Source of the DNA: Thermoanaerobacterales bacterium UBA4877
Lineage (GTDB): Bacteria; Bacillota; Thermoanaerobacteria; Thermoanaerobacterales; UBA4877
Direction of reading: 5' to 3'
Assembly: GCA_002399345.1 (NCBI GenBank)
Contig: DHDL01000010.1
Span: forward strand, 1-27,154
Length of the DNA: 27,154 nucleotides
Below, in pieces: positions 7,801 to 14,195 of the stretch; position 1 is the stretch's first letter, and each line of letters begins with the position of its first letter. The notes under the pieces are model-generated. The model saw only the letters and a program-made list of their open reading frames with translations, ran no database searches and was not told where the DNA came from. A program made the position numbers and the translations under genes.

Positions 7801-9264
7801 TTATAAACTCTCTATATAATTTATGGCCTTTTCCATTCTCTTTAATGTTTCTTCCTTGCCCAAGAGTATCATGATGTCAAACAGGCCTGGTCCTATCGTC
7901 CTGCCTGATAAGGCAAGTCTTGTGGGATGGAAAAGCTTGCTGCTCTTTATTCCCGATTCGGCAATCAAGTCCCTGTATGCCTTTTCAGCATTTTCAGCAG
8001 TAAACTCATCCAATGATGAAAGCGCCTTTAAACCACTCTTTAGAACATCCGCAGCACCTTCCTTTTTAAAGAACTTTTTTACGCCCTTTTCCTCATATTC
8101 ATAATCAAATTTAAAGAAATAGGAGGATGCCTTTGCCAGGTCAACCAGCGTCTTTTCTCTCTCTCTTACCTTGTCGGCTACGGACTTTACCTTTTCTAAA
8201 TCCTGCTCAGTATAATCCTCCGGTATGAGGCCTTCGTTAATGTAGAAAGGAAGAGCATATCCCACCACATCTTCCAGCGGAAGTTCACGCATGTATACGC
8301 CGTTTATCCAGGTTAGTTTAGTGACATCATAAATTGCAGAGCTCTTGTTGACTCTCTTTAGCGAGAATTGTTCTGCTGCATCTTCCAGGGTTATTATCTC
8401 CGTATTACCCTCCGGTGACCATCCAAGAAGAATCAGGTAGTTTACTATAGCCTCCGGCAAAAAGCCTTTATCCCTGAACTCTTCCACCGAGGTGGCTCCA
8501 TGCCGCTTTGAAAGTTTACTCTTATCCGGTGCTAGGATCATTGGAACATGGGCGAACTTGGGGGTTTCATAACCCAGTGCATCGTAGAGCAAAACCTGCT
8601 TAGGTGTATTGGGCAGGTGTTCCTCGCCCCTGATGACATGTGTCATTCCCATGGAATGATCGTCTACCACCACCGCAAAATTGTAGGTAGGGATGCCGTT
8701 GGACTTCATGATGACGAAATCATCCATCAGGTTGTTGTCAAAGGTTACGTCGCCTCTTACAATGTCTTTTACCACGGTGTTGCCCTCCGGCATTTTAAAC
8801 CTTACCACAGGTTTTCTGCCTTCGGCTTTATATTTTTCTATTTGTTTATCCGTGAGGTTTCTGCATCTGCCGCTGTATCTATGCGGACGTCTAGCCTTTC
8901 TGTCGGCCTCCTTATCTGCTTCCAGCTCCTCGGAAGTACAGAAGCAATAATATGCCTTACCCTCCGCCATAAGTCTTTCACATTCTTTTGTGTATTTGTC
9001 AAGTCTCTCGGATTGGAAATAAGGACCGTAATCTCCGCCGGTCTCAGGCCCTTCATCCCATGAAATTCCCAGCCACTTTAAGCTGGATATAATTTGAGAT
9101 ACGGAATCTTCCTTAAGTCTACCTTGATCAGTGTCCTCTATCCTAAGTACCATTTTGCCATCGTTATGTCTGGCAAATAGCCAGTTAAAAAGTGCTGTCC
9201 GTGCCCCGCCAATATGTAAATATCCTGTTGGGCTGGGGGCAAATCTTACTCTTACGCTACCCAT
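7801..9264 (-). CDS. gltX: Glutamyl-tRNA synthetase
   Basis: 487 residues, full length for bacterial GluRS. Charges tRNA with glutamate in the cytoplasm; in most Firmicutes the enzyme also mischarges tRNA-Gln for GatCAB, which cannot be judged here. The class I signatures are clear: [15 protein letters not shown] (HIGH motif at 17-20) and SKLSKRHG (KMSKS motif at 250-254). Cys107, Cys109, Tyr130 and Cys134 reproduce the zinc-knuckle spacing of the E. coli enzyme. The catalytic core is followed by a helical anticodon-binding half. ATG at 9264 follows GAAGGAGAGAGG on the minus strand. It has its own promoter and no T-box leader is visible upstream. Confidence 0.97.
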   Translation of the reverse strand: MGSVRVRFAPSPTGYLHIGGARTALFNWLFARHNDGKMVLRIEDTDQGRLKEDSVSQIISSLKWLGISWDEGPETGGDYGPYFQSERLDKYTKECERLMAEGKAYYCFCTSEELEADKEADRKARRPHRYSGRCRNLTDKQIEKYKAEGRKPVVRFKMPEGNTVVKDIVRGDVTFDNNLMDDFVIMKSNGIPTYNFAVVVDDHSMGMTHVIRGEEHLPNTPKQVLLYDALGYETPKFAHVPMILAPDKSKLSKRHGATSVEEFRDKGFLPEAIVNYLILLGWSPEGNTEIITLEDAAEQFSLKRVNKSSAIYDVTKLTWINGVYMRELPLEDVVGYALPFYINEGLIPEDYTEQDLEKVKSVADKVREREKTLVDLAKASSYFFKFDYEYEEKGVKKFFKKEGAADVLKSGLKALSSLDEFTAENAEKAYRDLIAESGIKSSKLFHPTRLALSGRTIGPGLFDIMILLGKEETLKRMEKAINYIESL

Positions 9265-9301
9265 GAAACCTCTCTCCTTCTCTTAAGTTACGCTCGGTAT
9301 T

Positions 9302-9330
9302 ATTATATATGAAATCAGTGAATATATCAA
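9302..9330 (-). promoter_or_regulatory. SigA-type promoter of gltX
   Basis: Minus strand: -35 TTGATA (9325-9330), 17-base spacer, -10 TATAAT (9302-9307). Transcription would start near 9295, leaving a leader of about 30 bases. Confidence 0.7.
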
Positions 9331-9429
9331 ACATTATGCATTGAGGGGAACCGTTTTATGATTATGTCATGACAACATTAAATAATGAATTATATACTGT
9401 TAGTATAATTTACACCATATGACTATTAA

Positions 9430-9438
9430 TGTTATAAT
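9430..9438 (+). promoter_or_regulatory. Extended -10 element of ytvI
   Basis: TGT followed by a perfect TATAAT (9433-9438), 28 bases before the ytvI start. No good -35 is present at 17 bases. A 6-3-6 inverted repeat, TATACT-GTT-AGTATA (9393-9407), lies just upstream and could be an operator. Confidence 0.4.
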
Positions 9439-9465
9439 GAGAACAGCTTAATAAGGAGGCTTTTC

Positions 9466-10530
9466 ATGGACACTGAGAAATTAAGCCGCACGTTTTATAT
9501 ATTGGGTATAATAGTTTTTAGTATTGCACTTATATATATTGGGATAACGAGATTCTTGATTTATTTTATGCCTTTCTTAATTGCGGCGCTCATTGCCGTA
9601 CTGATTGAGCCACTGGTAAAAAAAGTACAGAAATGGCTGCACATTCCGCGGTCTTTTTCTTCATTTATAGTGCTTTTCAGTGTCCTGATAATAGTCGGTA
9701 TGATTATTGGATACGGGGGCTACCAGGCCGTTAAGGAACTGATAGTATTATCGAAAAGCTTCGGTGGGTACAGTGGGAGTGTATATGATACTATAATGAG
9801 CTGGATACAACAGTTACAGAAGGATATTAAGGCGCTGCCTCCCGTACAGGCCGGTGCCGTTCAAAATATCATAAACCAGCTGATGTCTTATGTTTCTAGT
9901 GCACTTAAGTATATTGTCAAGGCAATTATGAATGCAGCCAATTCTCTTCCTGCTTTTATTTGGGGTACGGTGGTATGCATTGTGGCGACATTCTTTTTTA
10001 GCAAGGATAAGGATTCGATACTGGGTTTTATAAAAAAGCAGCTGCCCAAAAAGTTTATCGAAGGTACTGTATTTATAAAGACAGATTTTATCAATACCGT
10101 ATTTGGCTTTTTGCGGGCTGAACTTATTATAATGATGGTAACTTTTTTGGAGATATCTTTCGGCTTTATGCTGATGGGATATGAGTATCCATTCCTCATA
10201 GGCCTGGCCGTAGCATTAGTGGATATACTGCCGATATTGGGTTCGGGCACCGTCCTTGTACCCTGGGCGATAATACTTATGGTGTTTTATAAGAACTTCC
10301 GTCTTGCCATATGTATCATCATACTTTATGCTGTTGTTTCGATAGTGCGCCAGATGATGGAGCCGAGGGTTGTAGGACGCAGCATAGGTCTGCATCCATT
10401 AGTGACACTTATGTCCATGTATGTGGGAAGTAAGATGTTGGGCCTTGTGGGTTTAATACTCGGTCCTGTTGTACTTATAGCTATTAAGACGTTCCAGAAG
10501 GCCGGTTTTATACCTAAATTCAAAGAATAG
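9466..10530 (+). CDS. ytvI: YtvI-type sporulation integral membrane protein (AI-2E transporter family)
   Basis: 354 residues, about 7-8 hydrophobic helices. The N-terminal YFMPFLIAALIAVLIEPLVK segment, the VALVDILPILGSGTVLVPW motif and EPRVVGRSIGLHPLVTL place it in the AI-2E transporter superfamily, and the combination resembles the branch named YtvI in spore formers. Knowledge of YtvI is limited to membership in sporulation-linked genes; transport activity is not established. A middle stretch from about residue 90 to 150 is soluble and helical, as in the family. ATG 9466 follows AAGGAGG at 9453-9459. It ends 2 bases before the stop codon of the convergent PAP2 gene, with no hairpin between, so the two transcripts probably overlap. 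Confidence 0.78.
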   Translation: MDTEKLSRTFYILGIIVFSIALIYIGITRFLIYFMPFLIAALIAVLIEPLVKKVQKWLHIPRSFSSFIVLFSVLIIVGMIIGYGGYQAVKELIVLSKSFGGYSGSVYDTIMSWIQQLQKDIKALPPVQAGAVQNIINQLMSYVSSALKYIVKAIMNAANSLPAFIWGTVVCIVATFFFSKDKDSILGFIKKQLPKKFIEGTVFIKTDFINTVFGFLRAELIIMMVTFLEISFGFMLMGYEYPFLIGLAVALVDILPILGSGTVLVPWAIILMVFYKNFRLAICIIILYAVVSIVRQMMEPRVVGRSIGLHPLVTLMSMYVGSKMLGLVGLILGPVVLIAIKTFQKAGFIPKFKE

Positions 10531-10532
10531 AT

Positions 10533-11057
10533 TCAAATTAATATATGAGTTAGTATAGACATACTGCTTCCAAGTGCGGCTCCAATGAGTACATCCGTGG
10601 GGTAATGCATGCCCACGTATATTCTGGATACGCCTACCATGGTGGCCAGGCCGATAAATAACAGATAGAGATTAGGATATCCAAATGACATGGATACGGC
10701 CACCTCAAAGGCAGCTGCGGTATGTCCGGAGGGGAATGAATGATCTTTCCACAGCTTGTTAAAAGTATTGACGTTCAAAATCGCCAGATATGGTCTCTCC
10801 CTGTTTATTTTCTTTTTTAACAGTTGTACCAGAAGGCTTCCTGCAACAAGCGATGCAGCAGCCTCAATACCTGTTGACCTTGTTTTCTCTTTTCCCAGTA
10901 AAATAGTAAGAAGGCATGCAAATGTGGTGAACCACCAGCTGCCGAATTCTGTGAAATATGGAATTAACTTATCTGATATATCAGATTTAATCTTATCATT
11001 TACTGTATAAAATATAATTAAATCCCACATTCCGATTAATTCGATAATCCTTTTCAA
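10533..11057 (-). CDS. PAP2-family membrane phosphatase
   Basis: 174 residues from the chosen start, with about five hydrophobic helices. The three phosphatase motifs are complete: K-x6-R-P (Lys81, Arg88-Pro89), PSGHT (109-113) and S-R-x5-H-x3-D (Ser144, Arg145, His151, Asp155). Likely hydrolyses a lipid phosphate or undecaprenyl pyrophosphate at the outer face of the membrane; which one is unknown. Start choice: TTG at 11057 has AAGGAGG at 11065-11071 and gives the N-terminus MKRIIELIGMWDLIIFY usual for short PAP2 proteins. An alternative ATG at 11126 also has a GGAGG and would add 23 polar residues, but an extended -10 (TGG-TATAAT, minus strand, 11109-11117) sits between the two, favouring the shorter form. 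Confidence 0.85.
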   Translation of the reverse strand: MKRIIELIGMWDLIIFYTVNDKIKSDISDKLIPYFTEFGSWWFTTFACLLTILLGKEKTRSTGIEAAASLVAGSLLVQLLKKKINRERPYLAILNVNTFNKLWKDHSFPSGHTAAAFEVAVSMSFGYPNLYLLFIGLATMVGVSRIYVGMHYPTDVLIGAALGSSMSILTHILI

Positions 11058-11255
11058 GTTCAAGCCTCCTTGGTTTTTAGGCCAAATCTCTTTATTATTT
11101 TCCGATATATTATACCATAAATTCATATGGATGTTCCTCCATATTTAAGAGTATATTAATGTCTTGTTTATATGTGCGCTAAGTATAACTAATTTGTAAC
11201 TCTAAATGTATCTATGAATAATATGTATTAGAAGTATAATACGAGGTGATATTTG

Positions 11256-11429
11256 ATGGTGAACTCTAATCAATGTTATCCCAATTGTAATATTTGGGGC
11301 AGGCTGGAACTCGCAAGAACTTATGTTGTGCCGCAGACATTTTGCAGCACATTTCCATTGAATAAGGCCTTAAGTACAGGCACATTATACCCTGAGCTAC
11401 TCAGGCCTTATCAGAAGAGGAGGGTTTAG
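11256..11429 (+). CDS. cotJA: Spore coat protein CotJA
   Basis: 57 residues, a small gene that short-ORF filters miss. Starts at ATG 11256 after GAGGTGAT (11243-11250) and ends at TAG 11427-11429, two bases before cotJB. The stretch LARTYVVPQTFCSTFPLNKA followed by LSTGTLYPELLRPY matches the CotJA family (pattern LA.AYVP.Q....F....AL..GTLFPEL..PY). In Bacillus the cotJ operon is transcribed by SigE in the mother cell and its products enter the inner spore coat. I could not place a convincing SigE promoter in the 130 bases upstream. Confidence 0.88.
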   Translation: MVNSNQCYPNCNIWGRLELARTYVVPQTFCSTFPLNKALSTGTLYPELLRPYQKRRV

Positions 11430-11431
11430 AC

Positions 11432-11686
11432 ATGGATAGAAACCAGGTGGATTTAATAAAGTCAATACAAAAGGTAGGGTTTGCCGTAGTTGAACTGCAG
11501 CTCTATCTTGATACCCATCCTTGTGATGCCAACGCTCTTTCAACTTATAACTGCTATGTAAGACAGCAGCAAAATCTTATTGCTGCCTATGAGAGAATGT
11601 ATGGGCCATTAAGGTCTAATACCTCCCAGAGCTGCTATCCATGGCAATGGATAAATGAACCATGGCCCTGGGAAATGATTTATTAG
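11432..11686 (+). CDS. cotJB: Spore coat protein CotJB
   Basis: 84 residues. The family features are clear: FAVVELQLYLDTHPCDANAL, YNCYVRQQQNLIAAYERMYGP and the C-terminal tryptophan-rich end PWQWINEPWPWE. It is a small coat protein that in Bacillus is made with CotJA and CotJC, and is probably needed for their assembly. Spacing is tight: the start lies 2 bases after the cotJA stop, with AGGAGGG at 11418-11424 as ribosome binding site, and cotJC begins 12 bases after the stop. Confidence 0.92.
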   Translation: MDRNQVDLIKSIQKVGFAVVELQLYLDTHPCDANALSTYNCYVRQQQNLIAAYERMYGPLRSNTSQSCYPWQWINEPWPWEMIY

Positions 11687-11698
11687 GAGGGATGGGTA

Positions 11699-12271
11699 AT
11701 GTGGGTTTATGAAAAGAAGCTGGAATATCCCGCTGAAGTAGAAAAATCTAATCCTAGGCTGGCAAGGGAGATAATAAATCAATATGGCGGCCCGGATGGG
11801 GAGCTTTCTGCATCTTTGCGCTATCTTACTCAGAGATTTACTATGCCTAATAATTACACTAAGGCATTGCTTACGGATATCGGCACTGAAGAGCTTGCGC
11901 ATATGGAAATCATTGCGTCCTTAGTATATAAGCTTACCGATGGGGTGCCTGTCGATGAATTGAAAAAGTATGGATTTAATGATTTCTATGCTATAAGAGA
12001 TAAAGGTATTTTCTATACGGACTCTATGGGCGATCCCTGGACGGCTGCATATATCCAGTCCCATGGTGATCCTGTGGCAGATTTGACCGATGATATGGCC
12101 GCAGAGCAAAAGGCCAGGGCGACCTATGAACATCTTATGGACCTTACTGAAGACCATAAGGTATGGGATACACTCGTATTCCTGAGGCAGAGAGAGGTCG
12201 TGCATTTCCAGAGGTTCGGCGAGGTGCTTGATAAGGTACAGGATGAAAGAAAGTGTAAAAAAGTATTTTAA
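11699..12271 (+). CDS. cotJC: Spore coat protein CotJC, manganese-catalase family
   Basis: 190 residues, a ferritin-like four-helix protein related to dimanganese catalase and found in the spore coat. The expected metal ligands are visible: Glu35 (DGELSASL), Glu65 and His68 (EELAHME), Glu136 (AAEQKARATYEHL), Glu166 and His169 (REVVHFQRFGE). Length fits CotJC; full manganese catalases are longer. ATG 11699 follows AGGAGGG at 11686-11692. It is the third gene of the cotJ operon and is followed by a stable hairpin that also holds the ribosome binding site of the next gene. Confidence 0.93.
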   Translation: MWVYEKKLEYPAEVEKSNPRLAREIINQYGGPDGELSASLRYLTQRFTMPNNYTKALLTDIGTEELAHMEIIASLVYKLTDGVPVDELKKYGFNDFYAIRDKGIFYTDSMGDPWTAAYIQSHGDPVADLTDDMAAEQKARATYEHLMDLTEDHKVWDTLVFLRQREVVHFQRFGEVLDKVQDERKCKKVF

Positions 12272-12276
12272 TTAAA

Positions 12277-12301
12277 ACCCCGGGAATAATAATCCCGGGG
12301 T
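12277..12301 (+). promoter_or_regulatory. Hairpin covering the ribosome binding site of the downstream lipoprotein gene
   Basis: Nine-bp perfect inverted repeat ACCCCGGGA (12277-12285) and TCCCGGGGT (12293-12301) with a 7-base loop. It lies 5 bases after the cotJC stop and could be read as a terminator, but only TTT follows, not a real T run. The right arm runs into GGGGTGAT (12297-12304), which is the ribosome binding site for GTG 12310. Folding would hide that site, so the element may set the ratio of the downstream genes or protect the 3' end of the cotJ message. Confidence 0.6.
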
Positions 12302-12309
12302 GATTTAAT

Positions 12310-13200
12310 GTGAAGAGAAACGTTATGGCATTTTTGATTATATTCATGCTTTTATTTTCCCTTACCGCATGTTCATCACTTAAGAGGATAAGCATAGGTG
12401 GCAAAGACGAAGGAGAGAACATTAATGAAGGCCCACCTCAGGATATGCAGAGCCTTGAAAGGGATTTGAATGAACTGGTGGATAGGGTGGAGAGACAGGC
12501 ATTAAAGACGCCGGAAGATAAATCACAGGCTCAAGGCAGTTCAGACAGTACGAATAAGAAGAACAAGGCTGGTGGCAGCGACGACAGTGTGAGCAGACAG
12601 AGCGACGGAAACAATACGAGCAAGGGCGGCCCGGCTGAAGAAAAAACAGGGCAGACTAACGGGGATTCCAATGATATATCCGATATGATGCCTGATTTAG
12701 AGAGGAATATAGGCACTATACACAAGATATGGAATAGGGTGCAGCCGGAACTTTTAAAAAAGGGTGCGGACAGAGCGGACATAGATGCAGCCTCCGATGC
12801 TCTCAATAGAGCGACGGCTACCATGGACAGCAAGGATGGCCTGGCCTTTTTAAAAGCAATCAACCAATTCTACAGGTATATACCCGATATAGAAGAAAAC
12901 ATGCATCCACAGACTCCTCCCGGTCTTATGAGGATTACATATTATGCTCGGAACATACTATATGGTGCATTCGAGGACGATCAAAAAACAGTAAGACGTG
13001 AGATGCCCAAAATAGAAGACGAATGGGCAGCGGTAAAACCCCAATTAAAAAAGGGCAGTGAGAGTCAAATAAATCAGCTGGAAGTATCCATAGATGAGCT
13101 GCAAAATTCTTTAGAAGAACAAAATAAAAATCTGATTAAGATTAAGACAGATATAGTTCTAGATGATATAAAAGCCTTAGTAGAAAAACAAAAGAAATAG
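12310..13200 (+). CDS. Lipoprotein of unknown function with duplicated helical module
   Basis: 296 residues; I do not recognise a named family. A signal peptide ends in lipobox LTAC, Cys21. Residues about 65-125 are a polar linker rich in Ser, Asp, Asn, Lys and Gly. The rest is helical and appears to hold two related modules: IHKIWNRVQPELLKKG (137-152) and IEDEWAAVKPQLKKG (235-249), each followed by a region rich in Ile, Leu and charged residues of about 45 positions. The W-x-x-V-x-P-x-L-K-K-G core is shared. The pattern faintly recalls small clostridial DUF4363 proteins, which is not proven. Start is GTG 12310, preceded by GGGGTGAT inside a hairpin. Position between cotJC and a LysM protein suggests a sporulation or envelope role by association only. 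Confidence 0.75.
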   Translation: MKRNVMAFLIIFMLLFSLTACSSLKRISIGGKDEGENINEGPPQDMQSLERDLNELVDRVERQALKTPEDKSQAQGSSDSTNKKNKAGGSDDSVSRQSDGNNTSKGGPAEEKTGQTNGDSNDISDMMPDLERNIGTIHKIWNRVQPELLKKGADRADIDAASDALNRATATMDSKDGLAFLKAINQFYRYIPDIEENMHPQTPPGLMRITYYARNILYGAFEDDQKTVRREMPKIEDEWAAVKPQLKKGSESQINQLEVSIDELQNSLEEQNKNLIKIKTDIVLDDIKALVEKQKK

Positions 13201-13227
13201 ATATTGTATCACCTTCACACATGTTTT

Positions 13228-13236
13228 CATAAAATA
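13228..13236 (+). promoter_or_regulatory. Possible mother-cell sporulation -10 element (SigE or SigK type)
   Basis: CATAAAATA matches the SigK -10 pattern CATA-NNN-TA and seven of eight positions of the SigE -10 CATACAAT/CATACACT. It lies 16 bases before the LysM-ferritin start, which is close. A possible SigK -35 AC stands at 13211-13212, one base nearer than usual. Supported by the spore-gene setting but weak alone. Confidence 0.3.
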
Positions 13237-13252
13237 TATGGAGGTGATATAT

Positions 13253-14020
13253 ATGAATTTACCGTTACCACAGTGCTGCAGCGGTTTTCTATATGCGGTG
13301 ATGTCCGGCGACACCATATATAATATCGCAAAAAGGTTTGGAGTAGACACAAAGTTATTGATAAAAGCTAATCCGCAGATATCTCGGCCTAATTCAATCT
13401 GCCCCGGTCAGATTATTTGTATACCCAGAGAGAGCGAGGCGGTCAAGAATTTACATCTGTCAACGTCTCTGTCTCCGCAAATAGCCATCCCTGGCCAGCC
13501 GGAAGTTAGCGTAACCAAATGTGACAGCAGAATCATTCCCATGCTCTTTGATCTCTTTGCCGGAGCGAAGAGTGAGCTGACACAAACCCTGCAGATGCAT
13601 AACCACCACATGCACTATATAGTTTGTGAGCCCAAAGATATAGGCATTTATCTGGATGGTATGGGCAATACGGATATGCAGCATTTACATGTACTCGGCC
13701 AGCTGATACTTAAGATGGGCTGCGAAATCCCATATGAGCACCCGAATGATAACGGCTGGAAATATTGGGGCGGCGAGTATGTGTATGTAGGTACTGACCT
13801 TAAAGATAGGCTGGAAGCGGATATAAATCTCAAAAAAGCCGGTGTGGACGCATATAACTGCATACTGGCCATGAAACCGGAAAAATCCGTTTATAATGTA
13901 CTCTGCCATATCAGGGATGAAGAACTTCTTCATATTGAAGTGCTCAAGAAGTTAATGAAGAAGTTTGTGATAAATCCCTGCGAAAACTCCAAAGAGGAAT
14001 CAGCAGATAATGAGGAATAG
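13253..14020 (+). CDS. LysM domain fused to ferritin-like domain, probable spore-envelope protein
   Basis: 255 residues. Residues about 12-58 form a LysM domain (YAVMSGDTIYNIAKRFGV, then LLIKANPQI and ICPGQIICIP), which binds peptidoglycan or related glycan. Residues about 92-238 look like a four-helix ferritin-like domain: Glu108, Asp141-x-x-His144 (where Glu-x-x-His is usual), Glu188, and Glu224-x-x-His227 fit a two-metal centre as in rubrerythrin or manganese catalase relatives. Ten cysteines are scattered through the chain. There is no signal peptide, as expected for a mother-cell coat protein. ATG 13253 follows GGAGGTGAT; an ATG at 13238 overlaps that site. The neighbours cotJABC support a spore-surface location. 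Activity is unknown; catalase, oxidase or metal storage are all possible. Confidence 0.78.
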   Translation: MNLPLPQCCSGFLYAVMSGDTIYNIAKRFGVDTKLLIKANPQISRPNSICPGQIICIPRESEAVKNLHLSTSLSPQIAIPGQPEVSVTKCDSRIIPMLFDLFAGAKSELTQTLQMHNHHMHYIVCEPKDIGIYLDGMGNTDMQHLHVLGQLILKMGCEIPYEHPNDNGWKYWGGEYVYVGTDLKDRLEADINLKKAGVDAYNCILAMKPEKSVYNVLCHIRDEELLHIEVLKKLMKKFVINPCENSKEESADNEE

Positions 14021-14033
14021 ATAGGTCTAAAAG

Positions 14034-14066
14034 AGAGGTGACTTTATTTTGAGTTACCTCTTTTTT
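14034..14066 (+). terminator. Rho-independent terminator after LysM-ferritin gene
   Basis: Ten-bp stem AGAGGTGACT (14034-14043) with AGTTACCTCT (14052-14061), one G-T pair, 8-base loop, then a run of six T ending at 14066. Confidence 0.85.
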
Positions 14067-14133
14067 ATTTTACATATTGTGTTTTCGGACAAAGCCGTTA
14101 AGTTATAAATAATGTATTTAAATAATAAAATGA

Positions 14134-14162
14134 TTGTGAAGACCTTTTTGTTGTGCTATAAT
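14134..14162 (+). promoter_or_regulatory. SigA-type promoter of the OPT transporter gene
   Basis: -35 TTGTGA (14134-14139), 17-base spacer, extended -10 TGC-TATAAT (TATAAT at 14157-14162). Confidence 0.75.
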
Positions 14163-14195
14163 GTCAATAATATTACAAAAAAGGAGGTTGGGGAA

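Noticed and set aside
8548..9063. 171-codon plus-strand frame inside gltX
   Set aside because: Antisense to conserved gltX sequence and without a ribosome binding site.
9265..9301. T-box or other riboswitch before gltX
   Set aside because: The leader from the predicted start is only about 30 bases, too short for any known riboswitch.
11216..11240. SigE promoter for cotJ
   Set aside because: GAATAAT resembles a SigE -35, but no CATACAAT-like -10 stands at the required 14-15 bases before the ribosome binding site.
14112..14195. Longer N-terminus for the OPT transporter
   Set aside because: The extension contains the promoter -10 and -35, and a strong ribosome binding site precedes ATG 14196.
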